DNA of 64,000 bases. It comes from Natronorubrum thiooxidans (lineage in GTDB: Archaea; Halobacteriota; Halobacteria; Halobacteriales; Natrialbaceae). The stretch spans positions 543,288-607,287 of the forward strand of contig NZ_FTNR01000001.1 in assembly GCF_900156475.1 (NCBI RefSeq), read 5' to 3'. This document shows, piece after piece, positions 8,693-18,800 of this stretch. The notes under the pieces are model-generated. The model did not search any database. It saw only the letters and a program-made list of their open reading frames with translations, and was not told where the DNA came from. Made by a program: the position numbers and the translations under genes. Every line of letters begins with the position of its first letter. The first letter of the stretch is position 1.

Positions 8693-9931
8693 ATGACCCA
8701 TTACGTGATCATCGGCGACGGGATCTCGGGCAGTTCGGCTGCCGAGACCCTCCGGGAGAAAGCCCCGGATGCGACGATTACCGTCATCACCGATGAGGGG
8801 GAGCCACTGTACAACCGGATTCTCATCAAAGAACACGCTAAAGGGAAACTCCCCGAAGCGCCGATCTCGATCCACGAGGAGGGCTGGTATGAGGAACGCG
8901 ACATCGAGCTCTCGCTTAATACCCACGTCACGAGCGTCGACACCGACGCAAAGGTCGTCCACACCCACGACAGCGGCGACCTCGAGTACGACAAACTGCT
9001 CGTCGCGACAGGCGGGACGCCGACCCAACTACCGGTCGACAACAGCGACGCCGACGGTATCCACCACTTCTGGACGTTCGAAGACGCACGCGGCATCCGC
9101 GAGCACGCCGAACAGTCCGATACGGGCGTTATCGTCGGAGCCGGCCTGCTCGGTATCGACTTCGCGGCGGTCTGTGGCGCACAGGGCATCGAGGCCAACT
9201 ACCTGATGCGTGGCGACCGCTGGTGGCGCTACGCGCTCTCGGCTGACGGCGCGGAAATCATGCACGGAGGGATGCGTGACGTCGGCGTCGAACCCGTCTT
9301 CGACAGCGGCGTCGACCACTTCGAGACCGACGACGACGGCCACGTCACGGCTGCCGTCGATCCGAACGGCGACCGCTACGAATGCGACTTCGCTGGCGTT
9401 GCTATCGGGCTCTCCTTTAACACCGAGTTCCTCCGTGGAGCCGGCCTCGAGGAGGACAACGGAATTATGGTCGACGAGTACATGCAGACGAACGTCGATG
9501 ACGTCTACGCCGCCGGCGACCTCACGCGCTTCTACGACGTCTTGCTCGGCGAGCAGGCCCAGAACGGCTCGTGGGGCTCGGCGAAAGAACAGGGCCGCAT
9601 CGCCGCCGTCAACATGGCCGCGGATGACGAGGCCGAGCAGTTCGAGTGGGTGTCCTCGTACTCGATCACCCACTTCGACTTCCCGTTCCTTTCGTTTGGC
9701 CACCCAACGCTCGGCGACGACCACGCCGAACGCAAGTATAGCGACACCGAGTGGCGTCGCATCGCGTTCAAAGACGGCAAGATCGTCGGCGGCGTCCTCA
9801 TCGGCGACCTCTCGCCACAGACCGCGTTCAAACAGCTGATGCGCGAACAGCGTGTCGTCGCCGACCAGAAAGAGGTCCTCCTTGAGCAGTCCGTCGACCT
9901 CGATGAGCTCGCGCCGACACAAGAACAGTAA
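8693..9931 (+). CDS. NAD(P)/FAD-dependent oxidoreductase (rubredoxin/nitrite reductase-like)
   Basis: A 412-residue flavoprotein of the pyridine nucleotide-disulfide reductase superfamily. The FAD dinucleotide motif IIGDGISGSSAAE is at residues 6-18, the NAD(P) motif VIVGAGLLGIDFA at about 146-158, and the second FAD motif VYAAGDLTRFYD near 266-277. The LYNRILIKEHAKGK segment is typical of NirB-like and rubredoxin-reductase-like members. No redox-active CxxC is present, so it is not a thioredoxin or dihydrolipoamide reductase. The electron acceptor is unknown and no partner ferredoxin or rubredoxin gene is adjacent. A TATA-like CTTTAAC about 30 bases before the ATG suggests a leaderless transcript. 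Confidence 0.9.
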   Translation: MTHYVIIGDGISGSSAAETLREKAPDATITVITDEGEPLYNRILIKEHAKGKLPEAPISIHEEGWYEERDIELSLNTHVTSVDTDAKVVHTHDSGDLEYDKLLVATGGTPTQLPVDNSDADGIHHFWTFEDARGIREHAEQSDTGVIVGAGLLGIDFAAVCGAQGIEANYLMRGDRWWRYALSADGAEIMHGGMRDVGVEPVFDSGVDHFETDDDGHVTAAVDPNGDRYECDFAGVAIGLSFNTEFLRGAGLEEDNGIMVDEYMQTNVDDVYAAGDLTRFYDVLLGEQAQNGSWGSAKEQGRIAAVNMAADDEAEQFEWVSSYSITHFDFPFLSFGHPTLGDDHAERKYSDTEWRRIAFKDGKIVGGVLIGDLSPQTAFKQLMREQRVVADQKEVLLEQSVDLDELAPTQEQ

Positions 9932-10114
9932 CGGCAGCGATCGACGCGGATTCTTTGTGCCACGACAGCGATCGAGTCGAATCGCCAGTAGCTCACGCGC
10001 TACTCGCCGGAGCGTCGACCCCGCGAGACGTTCGCAGTGGCTTCCGCTGTCGCTCGAGTGCTCCCGTTTTTCCGGAGACACAATTGTTAAGTACAATACA
10101 GACATTTGGTACCA

Positions 10115-10342
10115 ATGCACATGGCAACCAGTGAACTCCGAGGGTCGTCGCTCAAACTCACCCGAATCGAATCCGTCAGCCCGGACGCGACCGTCCGTCA
10201 CGTCGATCAACTCGAGACGGAGACACTGGACACGTTTTATGCGGCAGTCGAAGGGAACCGACCGATCACGGCCGCTGAAATGGGACTCGATGCCGGCGAT
10301 GTAATCGTTGGGACCGAGTACTACAGAGTCGATTTGATGTAG
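10115..10342 (+). CDS. Small conserved-looking protein, function unknown
   Basis: A 75-residue acidic protein (start MHMATSELRG) with helix-favouring DQLETETLDTFYAAVEG followed by a short C-terminal strand region (AGDVIVGTEYYRVDLM). This resembles the length and layout of HalOD1-type small output domains, but the match is too weak to name. It starts at ATG 10115 or ATG 10121. The TTAAGT-containing sequence about 25-30 bases upstream could be its TATA box, making it leaderless. Codon bias fits a real gene. Confidence 0.55.
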   Translation: MHMATSELRGSSLKLTRIESVSPDATVRHVDQLETETLDTFYAAVEGNRPITAAEMGLDAGDVIVGTEYYRVDLM

Positions 10343-10497
10343 CAACACGCTATAGTAGCCACTGAACGGCAGTGCACACTCGCTCGCTCGATAGCTGTGC
10401 GGTCGGTGTGTGACCTGTTTGAGTCGGTACCATAGCCGACTGATCAGTTGTCGAACGTATCGAAGCCGTTTTCCCCAGCGCGGGCCTTCGGTACCGT

Positions 10498-10908
10498 ATG
10501 AACGGCGGTAGCGATATGACCCTGGCGTTCGAACTCGAGGCGCTGAAAGAACTCGCCTCACCCGAGACCGTTTTCGAAGACGCCAGAGGCTGGACCGAGT
10601 ACATCGGCGTCGTCTCCGAGAAACCCACCTACGTCGTGACGAACTTCACGCGGAAAAACCGCATCCGACAGGACTTCTTCTCCGGCCCGCGCGGGAAAGC
10701 CGAGAGCCTCGAGGGCGTCAAAAACCAGTTCGACACCGACCGATACGTCTTCGTTGGCTCGAACGACGACGACGAACAGTTGGCCGACGACGTCGGCTGG
10801 GAGTATCTCGCCGTCGAGGACGCTGCCGAGGCCGCCGACTGGATCCTCGCAACGAACGTCGACAGCGAGGACGACGACCCCGAGCCGGTTCGAGACGACT
10901 GGCCCTAG
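10498..10908 (+). CDS. Conserved haloarchaeal protein of unknown function
   Basis: The 136-residue acidic protein begins MNGGSDMTLAFELEALKEL, contains a central stretch GVVSEKPTYVVTNFTRKNRIRQDFFSGPRGK that looks like a strand-turn-strand with a basic patch, and ends in a disordered acidic tail (EDDDPEPVRDDWP). No cysteine clusters, membrane segments or signal peptide are visible. I recall similar proteins across haloarchaea annotated only as DUF. An internal ATG at codon 7 (MTLAF) is an alternative start. Confidence 0.7.
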   Translation: MNGGSDMTLAFELEALKELASPETVFEDARGWTEYIGVVSEKPTYVVTNFTRKNRIRQDFFSGPRGKAESLEGVKNQFDTDRYVFVGSNDDDEQLADDVGWEYLAVEDAAEAADWILATNVDSEDDDPEPVRDDWP

Positions 10909-11298
10909 GGCATCCCCGGGCATCGGCTGCTGAGTGGTGAGTTCTTTTCGAGCGATGCACGCAGACGGCACCAATCGCATCGTCCAACAATGAGGGCAGC
11001 ATCTGACCCGCAGATCGACGACTCGTTTCGGGTTACGGCCGTCTCAACTGACAACTGCTGACCGCCGACTCGCGCCGGTATCAGGGTCACTCCACCGACA
11101 GTGGACGACAGACCGACGTGCGTGTATCACTCGACAGCTGTCTGTCTCGGTCGTGTCTCCGTCCCGGCTCAAATATCTTTGAGTAGTCTCGCTGTCAATA
11201 TATAAAATAAACGACAATATTTATCCAATCCCCCGTTTATGTGTTCTCCATGCACCCCATCGTACTGTCTACTGTGACTGCATCTCGGAGGATCGAGC
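10909..11298 (+). promoter_or_regulatory. 390-base leader and promoter region of the ABC exporter operon
   Basis: No protein-coding frame here looks real. The 3' half is A/T-rich (near 11196-11226, with TATATAAAATAAA and CAATATTTAT), giving TATA candidates near 11200 and 11217-11223. A strong ribosome-binding site GGAGGA (11287-11292) sits six to seven bases before the ATG at 11299. The message therefore has a leader of roughly 50-70 bases, which is long for this organism. The 5' part (10909-11180) shows nothing I can name. Confidence 0.5.
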
Positions 11299-12216
11299 AT
11301 GGCCGCGATTGAACTCGAGGGGCTAACGAAACGTTTTGGTGACGTCGTCGCCGTCGACGACCTCGATCTAACCGTCGAAGAGGGCGAGATCTTCGGCTTT
11401 CTGGGGCCAAACGGCGCGGGCAAGTCGACAGCGATCGATATCCTGCTGGATTTCATTCGCCCGACTTCGGGAACCGCAACCGTGCTGGGTCACGACGCCC
11501 AGACAGAAGGCGAAATCGTCCGCCGTCGGACCGGCGTGCTCCCGGACGCTTACCACGTCTACGACCGCCTCACCGGTCGCCAGCACGTCGAGTTCGCCAT
11601 CGAGATGAAAGGCGTCGACGACGACCCAGAGGCGTTACTCGAGCGCGTCCGGGTCGCCGACGCCGCCGACCGGAAGGCGGGCGGCTACTCGAAGGGGATG
11701 CGCCAGCGACTGGTGCTCGCCATGGCGCTCGTCGGCGACCCCGACCTGCTCGTCCTGGATGAGCCCTCGACTGGACTCGATCCGAACGGTGCCCGCGAGA
11801 TGCGCGAGATCATTCGTCAGGAGAACGACCGCGGAACGACCGTCTTCTTCTCGAGTCACATCATGGAACAGGTCGAGGCGGTCTGTGACCGCGTCGCGAT
11901 CATCGATGCCGGCCACCTCGTCGCCGTCGATACGATCGATGGGCTTCGGAACGCGACGGAGATCGGCGAAACGCTGTACGTCTACGTCTCGACGCTCGAC
12001 GAGGGAGTCCTCGAGCGAGTCCGAGGACTCGAGGGCGTCGGAACTGCGGCGATCGACGACGGTCGCCTGCGGGTGACTGTTGACGGCGTCTCGAAGTTCG
12101 GCGTCTTACACGCCATCGACGAGGTGGCTGGGGTGCAGGACTTCTCGGTCGTCGAATCGTCGCTCGAGGACCTGTTCGTCCGCTACACCAACGAAGGCAA
12201 GGAGGTCGAAGCATGA
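11299..12216 (+). CDS. ABC transporter ATP-binding protein (ABC-2 exporter type)
   Basis: A 305-residue ATPase with Walker A GPNGAGKST near residues 36-44, signature YSKGMRQRL near 131-139, Walker B LLVLDEPSTGLDP near 151-163 and the switch histidine in FFSSHIMEQ. The C-terminal 90 residues are the regulatory extension found in CcmA/NatA-like drug or sodium exporters. Its stop overlaps the next start (ATGA at 12213-12216), so it is translationally coupled to the permease. A GGAGG site precedes the start. The substrate is unknown. Confidence 0.95.
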   Translation: MAAIELEGLTKRFGDVVAVDDLDLTVEEGEIFGFLGPNGAGKSTAIDILLDFIRPTSGTATVLGHDAQTEGEIVRRRTGVLPDAYHVYDRLTGRQHVEFAIEMKGVDDDPEALLERVRVADAADRKAGGYSKGMRQRLVLAMALVGDPDLLVLDEPSTGLDPNGAREMREIIRQENDRGTTVFFSSHIMEQVEAVCDRVAIIDAGHLVAVDTIDGLRNATEIGETLYVYVSTLDEGVLERVRGLEGVGTAAIDDGRLRVTVDGVSKFGVLHAIDEVAGVQDFSVVESSLEDLFVRYTNEGKEVEA

Positions 12217-13085
12217 CGTGGCTCACCGTCGCAAAGAAGGATTTTCGGGATGCCGTCCAATCGCGGGCACTGTGGGCGCTCGTCGCCGTCTTCGTGCTCC
12301 TCTCGGTCATCTCGACGTACGCATACGTCGAACTGCCCGAGATGTTTGGCACGCCGGGCGGCGCAACGTTCGGCGGGCTGATCTTCTTTACCATCGGCCT
12401 CATTGGACTGTTCGTCCCGCTGGCGGCGATCGTCGTCTGTTACAAATCCATTGCGGGCGAGCGCGAACTCGGGAGCATCAAGCTGTTGCTCTCCTTGCCG
12501 ACGACGCGTGGGCGGGTTTTCGTCGGGAAAGTCATCGGTCGAGCCGCCGTCCTCGCGTTTGGCCTCGGCGTTGGGCTCGTGGTCGGCCTCGGATTCGGTG
12601 CCGTGTTACTCGGCGACCTCGATGTCGCCGCGGTACTGGTGTTCGTCCTCGCCACGCTTGCGTTTACGGCGGTCTACGCGTCGATCATCGTCGGTATCTC
12701 GGCGACGACGGGGTCGACATCACGCGCCACAACGCTTGCGCTTGGCTTCTTTGTCGTCTTCGAACTGCTATGGGACGTGATCCCGATGGGACTCCTCTAC
12801 GTCGTCGAGGGGTTTTCGCTTCCAACGACGATTCCCGACTGGGTGTATCCCGTGATGCAGATCCCGCCCTCGGCGGCGTATTTTTCGACGGTCGTCGCCC
12901 TGTTGCCAGACCTCGCGGAGACGGTCGGCGCTGACCCGGCCCAGGCCGGTGCCGGCGTCGAGGTAACGGCCGCCGAGGCCGAGCCGTTCTATACGTCCCC
13001 CGAGATCGGGCTCGTCATCCTCGCCGGCTGGCTGCTCGTCTCAGTCGTTGTCGGCTACTCGCTGTTCGATAAGGCGGACTTCTAA
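12213..13085 (+). CDS. ABC-2 type permease subunit (NosY-like)
   Basis: The 290-residue membrane protein begins MTWLTVAKKDFRDAVQSRALW, the typical cytoplasmic N-terminus of ABC-2 permeases, followed by about six helices. The segment KSIAGERELGSIKLLLSLPTTRGRVFVGK between helices two and three is the conserved coupling region of NosY-type proteins. Helix five is followed by an external loop with AEAEPFYTSPEIG. It forms an exporter with the overlapping ATPase gene. The copper-site genes nosD or nosF are not nearby, so the substrate is open. Confidence 0.93.
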   Translation: MTWLTVAKKDFRDAVQSRALWALVAVFVLLSVISTYAYVELPEMFGTPGGATFGGLIFFTIGLIGLFVPLAAIVVCYKSIAGERELGSIKLLLSLPTTRGRVFVGKVIGRAAVLAFGLGVGLVVGLGFGAVLLGDLDVAAVLVFVLATLAFTAVYASIIVGISATTGSTSRATTLALGFFVVFELLWDVIPMGLLYVVEGFSLPTTIPDWVYPVMQIPPSAAYFSTVVALLPDLAETVGADPAQAGAGVEVTAAEAEPFYTSPEIGLVILAGWLLVSVVVGYSLFDKADF

Positions 13086-13152
13086 CCACTCGACACGGCG
13101 GCCGACCGCCCGAGTCGTCGCCCTTATTGCCGGTCCAGTCCAACGATGCTCA

Positions 13153-13689
13153 ATGGCAGAACCCCGCGTACCGGGTTCCGGCGGCGATCGAACCCTCGAG
13201 TTACCCTGTGGGACGACGATCGATCCACACGAGATCGATCTTGGGATGCGCGAATATACGTGCGCCAACGGCGATACACACGCCGTCGTCACTGACGTCC
13301 ATCCGCCGTCCCGATTCTTCCCCGAATCGCTCGTGGCCGTCCTGCAAGAGACGATCGAGACAGACGACGAGTTCGACGCGTTCGGCACGCCCCACCTGAT
13401 GGGCATCGTCTTAGAGGAGTTCCCCGAGAAGGTCGCCACCTACGACGGCAGCGATGATGGTCGCGTCGGCTACGCGATGGTGTGGGTGACCGAGTTTGAC
13501 GCCCGGCGGCTCCACGAGATTATCGTCGAACTCGTCGTCGAACTCATGGACCACGCGATCAGCCACGCCGAAGACGACACCGCTGTCACCGACTTCGAGT
13601 CACAGATGCTCGAGTTCGACGTCAGCGAGTTCGTCGACCAGTATCGTCGCCAGCGCGATTTCGAGAGCGAACACGACCGCGCACTCTGA
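13153..13689 (+). CDS. Conserved haloarchaeal protein (DUF5815-like)
   Basis: A 178-residue soluble acidic protein starting MAEPRVPGSGG. It has a strand-rich N-terminal part with two cysteines (ELPCGTTID, EYTCANGDTHAVVTDVHPPSRFFPESL) and a C-terminal long helix (ARRLHEIIVELVVELMDHAISHAEDD). I recall this as a haloarchaea-wide protein of unknown function. The start at 13153 is chosen because the in-frame extension upstream overlaps the permease gene and has no conserved character. It converges with the sensor kinase, six bases apart. Confidence 0.8.
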   Translation: MAEPRVPGSGGDRTLELPCGTTIDPHEIDLGMREYTCANGDTHAVVTDVHPPSRFFPESLVAVLQETIETDDEFDAFGTPHLMGIVLEEFPEKVATYDGSDDGRVGYAMVWVTEFDARRLHEIIVELVVELMDHAISHAEDDTAVTDFESQMLEFDVSEFVDQYRRQRDFESEHDRAL

Positions 13690-13695
13690 GGCGAT

Positions 13696-15624
13696 TCACT
13701 GCTCGAGGTTGACGTCGCGGAACTCGAACCGTGCACCACCGGCGTTGCTCTCGGTGACAGTCACTGTCCAGCCGTGGTTTTCGGCGATTCGCTCGACGAT
13801 GGCGAGCCCGAGGCCAGTGCTGCCGGCCGCCATCGAGTACCCCATTTCAAACACCGCGTCGCGCTGGTCGGGCGGAATACCGGGCCCGTCGTCTTCGATG
13901 TAAAACCCTGTCTCCGCCGAGAGATCACCGACCGTGACTGTCACGTCCCCACCGTCGCCAGCGTGTTCAGGGTGTGTCGAGCCGTGCTCGACACTGTCGT
14001 CGGCCTGCGGCCGACTGCTCGTTGAGCCATGCTCAACACTGTTCTGACGAGTGTGCGAGTCAGAGCGTGTCGAGCCATGCTCGACACTGTTTCGGATCAG
14101 GTTCTCCAGCAAGCGTCTGAGTCTGGCTCTGTCGCCTCGAACGACGGCATCGGTGGCCGTAATAAGCGTCGCATCGGCGGTTTCGACGTGTCGCCAGCAC
14201 GTTCGAGCGATCGTCTCGAGGTCGATCGGCTCGGTCTTGGTCACCGGTTTCTCTTCGCGGGCGACCGTGAGGAGATTCTCGATCAGGGCTTGCATGCGCT
14301 CGTGGGAGGCAGCCACCGCCTCGAGGTGGTCGTTATCGGCCTGTTCCCGAGCCAACTCGAGTTGCCCCTGTGCCACGTTCAACGGGTTTCGAAGATCGTG
14401 CGAAACGATACTGGCAAACGACTCGAGGCGTTCGTTCTGCCGTTTCAGTTTGCGTTCGCGCTCCTTCCGGTCGGTGATATCACGGAGGACGCCGACAGTC
14501 CCCTGAAACCGCTCGTCTGCAGTCATCGGTAACAACGCGATGTGGTTTTCGTTTGGAATTCGATCACCGTCTTTCGTGTGTAGATCGAGTTCGAACGATG
14601 CCTTCTCGCGGTCATCCTGGCCCAGCAGTCGTCGAATTTCAGTCTCGCCCTTTGCGATATCGTCATCGTTGAGGATGAGCGAGACGTGTTCGCCGATCAG
14701 TTCCGCAGGCCGGTATCCCGACGTCGTCAGGGTCGAATCAGTCGGCGGGATCACGGCCGTGAAGACGCCGTCTGCGTCCAGTACGTACACCTCGTCGGGG
14801 ATCGCCTCAAGAATCGTCTCGTAGCGCTCGAGTTCGTGTTTACGCTCCTTTCGGTCGGTGATATCACGGACGGTACAGATGAGGCCATCGTGCTCGGTCC
14901 GCGAGAGCGTGTGATCCACGATGATCCGGCTGCCGTCCGCCCGGACGCCGACCGACTCGCCATGCCAGCCACCAGTCTCCATCACCGTTGGAAGCAACTC
15001 CTCGGAGACGTACGTGGCTTCGTCTTCTTCGTACAGCACGTCCCAGTGCTTTCCGAGCAGCTCCTCGGGGTCGTATCCGAAGCAATCGGCATATGACTGG
15101 TTGACGTACGTGAATCGCCCCACCGAATCGAGCATACTGATCCCTTCCTGTGCGGTCTCGATCGCCTGAAGCTGGCGTGTTCGCTGGCGGCGAGTACGTG
15201 TCGCCTCGACGGCGGTGACGATCCTGTTCGCCAGCACGGGCGACTGGCTGGTCTCCTCGTCTTTGCGCACGTAGTCCGTGACGCCCGCGGCAATGGCGTC
15301 GCTGGCGAGTTTCTCGGAGCCGTTTGCGGTAAACATCACAAACGGGAGGTCTTCATCCCGCGTGCGAACCCGTTTCAGAAACGTCAGGCCGTCCATATCG
15401 GGGATGTCGTATGCCGAGACGATACAGTCGACAGAGGTCTCCTCGAGATACTCGAGTGCTTCGGCTGCGGTGGCGGCCGTCACCGTCTCGAGCCGGTCGT
15501 CTTCGCGTTCCAGTCCGTCGGCAGTCCGGGCTGCAACCGTCGACTCGGAAGCGACATGGACGACCCGGATGCACTCCGGCTGGGCGTTCTCGCGCGCCGA
15601 TCCGCCCGCTGGTTTCATACACAT
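13696..15624 (-). CDS. Hybrid sensor histidine kinase: receiver-like, PAS-PAS, HisKA-HATPase
   Basis: A 642-residue soluble signal protein. An N-terminal receiver-like domain (residues 18-135) precedes two PAS domains (about 155-265 and 275-390), then the HisKA H-box VSHDLRNPLN (His near 415) and a HATPase domain with N-box LLENLIRNSVEHG, G1 DDGPGIPP and G2 GSTGLGLAIVERI. No membrane helix is present, so it should sense an internal signal through PAS ligands. The receiver lacks its phospho-acceptor: the position normally Asp in SDYDMP reads SAYDIP, and the acidic pair is VASE. The ATP lid carries a repeated SVEHGST insertion. Starts at 15624 or 15618 are both possible; a TATA-like TATATCTC lies about 24 bases upstream. 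Confidence 0.93.
   Translation of the reverse strand: MCMKPAGGSARENAQPECIRVVHVASESTVAARTADGLEREDDRLETVTAATAAEALEYLEETSVDCIVSAYDIPDMDGLTFLKRVRTRDEDLPFVMFTANGSEKLASDAIAAGVTDYVRKDEETSQSPVLANRIVTAVEATRTRRQRTRQLQAIETAQEGISMLDSVGRFTYVNQSYADCFGYDPEELLGKHWDVLYEEDEATYVSEELLPTVMETGGWHGESVGVRADGSRIIVDHTLSRTEHDGLICTVRDITDRKERKHELERYETILEAIPDEVYVLDADGVFTAVIPPTDSTLTTSGYRPAELIGEHVSLILNDDDIAKGETEIRRLLGQDDREKASFELDLHTKDGDRIPNENHIALLPMTADERFQGTVGVLRDITDRKERERKLKRQNERLESFASIVSHDLRNPLNVAQGQLELAREQADNDHLEAVAASHERMQALIENLLTVAREEKPVTKTEPIDLETIARTCWRHVETADATLITATDAVVRGDRARLRRLLENLIRNSVEHGSTRSDSHTRQNSVEHGSTSSRPQADDSVEHGSTHPEHAGDGGDVTVTVGDLSAETGFYIEDDGPGIPPDQRDAVFEMGYSMAAGSTGLGLAIVERIAENHGWTVTVTESNAGGARFEFRDVNLEQ
13974..14090. 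repeat. Three in-frame palindromic repeats in the kinase ATP-binding domain
   Basis: Three copies begin at 13974, about 14019 and 14067, at 45 and 48 bases, so the frame is kept. Copies one and three have nine-base stems (GTGTCGAGC / GCTCGACAC) with three-base loops; copy two has a seven-base stem (GTTGAGC / GCTCAAC). On the coding strand each encodes SVEHGST. Confidence 0.85.
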
Positions 15625-15896
15625 CTCTCTTGCCAGTATAGAGATATAGATTGGGTCCGGTATCACCGATGGTGGGTATAGCTATAATGTTATCGGATTA
15701 ATAAATTAACGGGCGTGTGGCACTCCGCGCTGTGTCGGCACCGACGTGTGGACACCGCGTGGCCGTCGATAAGGGCGCCGATCGACCACGGTGGCGCGCT
15801 GGCAGCCACCGCAGTTCGAATTTCGAAAAGCCATTTCGAGATTCGTACTGTATCGTGGGGCTTATTACGATGTACGAACTTCGGATGAACAAGCAA

Positions 15897-18800
15897 ATGA
15901 GCACGGACAATCAGGGCGAGGGCGACACAGGTGACGGACGCACGATCCTGTTGATCGGCAGTGGACCGATCCAGATCGGGCAGGCAGCCGAGTTCGACTA
16001 CTCCGGCGCGCAGGCCTGTCGGGCGCTCCAAGAAGAGGGCGCTCGCGTCGTCCTCGTCAACTCGAACCCCGCAACGATCATGACCGACCCGGAGATGGCC
16101 GACGAGGTCTACATCGAGCCGATCACGACCGATGCCATCGCCGAGATTATTCGCAAGGAAAACCCAGACGGCGTCATCGCCGGCCTCGGTGGCCAGACTG
16201 GACTGAACGTCACGGCCGGGCTCGCCGAGGAGGGCGTCCTGGAGGAACACGACGTCGAGATCATGGGGACGCCGCTGGAGACGATTTATGCGACCGAGGA
16301 CCGCGACCTGTTCCGAAAGCGCATGGAGAAGATCGGCCAGCCAGTACCCCGGTCGACGACGATCTCGCTCGAGGAGGGCGAATCAGTCACCGAACTCAGT
16401 GACGAGGACATCCGCGAGCGCGTCGAGGCCGCCGTCGACGAGGTCGGCGGCCTCCCGGTGATCTCCCGAACGACCTACACGCTCGGTGGTAGCGGCTCGG
16501 GCGTCGTCGAGGAGATGGACGAGCTCTTAGCGCGTGTTCGCAAGGGGCTGCGTCTTTCGCGTAACAGCGAAGTCCTGCTCACCGAGTCGATCGCCGGCTG
16601 GGTCGAGTACGAGTACGAGGTCATGCGCGACGCCGACGACTCCTGTATCATCATCTGTAACATGGAGAACATCGACCCGATGGGGATCCATACCGGGGAG
16701 TCGACGGTCGTCACGCCCTCCCAACTCGTCCCCGACGAGGGCCACCAGGAAATGCGCACCGCAGCCCTCGACGTCATCCGCGAACTCGGCATTCAGGGCG
16801 GTTGTAACATCCAGTTCGCCTGGCGCGACGACGGCACGCCGGGCGGAGAGTATCGGGTCGTCGAAGTGAACCCGCGCGTCTCCCGTTCCTCGGCGCTCGC
16901 CTCGAAGGCGACCGGGTATCCGATCGCGCGTGTGACCGCAAAGGTCGCCCTCGGCAAGCGTCTCCACGAGATCGAAAACGAAATTACCGGCGAGACGACC
17001 GCCGCGTTCGAGCCGGCGATCGACTACGTGGTTACCAAGGTCCCGCGATGGCCCAAGGACAAGTTCGACGACGTCGACTTCGAGCTGACCACGGCGATGA
17101 AGTCGACCGGCGAGGCGATGGCGATCGGCCGCAATTTCGAGGAATCCCTGCTCAAAGCCCTTCGCTCCTCGGAGTATGAGCCCGACGTCGACTGGGACGA
17201 CGTGAGCGACGAGGCACTCGAGGCCGACTACCTCGAGACGCCGACCCCGGACCGTCCCTACGCGATGTTCGAGGCCTTCGAACGCGGCTACACGGTCGAC
17301 GAGGTCGTCGACCTGACGGGTATCTTCGAGTGGTACACCGAACGGTACAAGAACATCGCCGACTCGACGCGTGCTGCTCAGGCAGGTGACTTCACCGCGG
17401 CCGCAATCGTTGGCCAGACCAACACCTCGATCGCTGCGTCTGCGGGAACCGATATCGACACCGTCGAGCAGGACGTCCCTGGCCGCACCTACAAACAGGT
17501 CGACACCTGTGCCGGCGAGTTCGAGGCCGAGACGCCGTATTATTACTCCGCGCGAAAAAACGAGTTCGAGGCCGGACCGCTCGTGGGCGACGCCGCCTCG
17601 GGCGAACTCGAGGTCGACCGCGACATCGAGAGCGTGATCGTCGTCGGCGGTGGCCCGATCCGCATCGGACAGGGAGTCGAGTTCGACTACTGCTCGGTTC
17701 ACGCGGTTCGCGCCCTGCGCGAACTCGGAATCGACGCCCACGTCGTCAACAACAACCCCGAAACCGTCTCGACGGACTACGATACCTCCGACGGGCTGTT
17801 CTTCGAGCCGATCACGGCCGAGGAAGTCGCCGACGTCGCCGAAGCGATCGACGCCGACGGCGTGATGGTCCAGTTCGGCGGCCAGACCTCCGTCAACATC
17901 GCCGAACCGCTCGAAGACGAGATCGAACGCCGCGGCCTCGCGTGTGAGGTCATGGGGACCTCCGTCACGGCGATGGACCTTGCGGAGGACCGCGACCGCT
18001 TCAACGCCCTGATGGACGAACTGGGCATCGCCCAGCCCGACGGCGGCACTGCCTTCTCGAAGGCGGAGGCCCTCGAACTCGCACACGACATCGGCTACCC
18101 CGTCCTCGTCCGCCCGTCCTACGTCCTCGGTGGACGCGCAATGGACGTCGTCTACAGCGACGAGGAACTCGAGACCTACATCGAGGAAGCCGTCCGCGTC
18201 AGTCCGGACAAACCGATCCTCGTCGACGACTTCCTCGAGGAGGCGATCGAACTCGACGTCGACGCCGTCTCCGATGGCCGCACGATCCTCATCGGCGGCA
18301 TCATGGAACACGTCGAGACCGCCGGTGTCCACTCCGGCGACTCCGCGTGTATGATCCCGCCGCGCTCGCTCGACGAAGACACCTTAGAGCGCGTTCGTGA
18401 GGTCACCGAGGACATCGCCTCGGCCCTGAAGACGAAGGGCCTGATGAACGTCCAGTTGGCCGTCAAAGACGGCGAGGTGTACGTCCTCGAGGCGAACCCG
18501 CGTTCCTCGCGTACCGTCCCATTCGTCTCGAAGGCGACCGGCGTCCCGATCGCCAAACTCGCCGCCCAGGTGATGGCCGGCGAGACGCTCGCGAGTCTCG
18601 AGACCGACGAGCAGATTCCCGACCACACCTCGATCAAAGAGGTCGTCCTGCCGTTCGACCGTCTGCCGGGGTCAGACCCGCGTCTCGGCCCGGAGATGAA
18701 GTCCACCGGCGAAGTGATGGGCACCGCAAGCGAGTTTGGCACGGCCTACTGGAAGGCCCAGCAGGCGTCCTCCAACGCCGTCAGCGAAGGGACTGCCGTG

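Noticed and set aside
9029..10561. Minus-strand frame of 510 codons spanning the oxidoreductase and the next small genes
   Set aside because: It covers three better supported plus-strand features and has no recognisable domain.
16527..18332. Minus-strand frame of 601 codons inside carB
   Set aside because: An antisense frame opened by the high G+C third positions of carB. No protein-family pattern.
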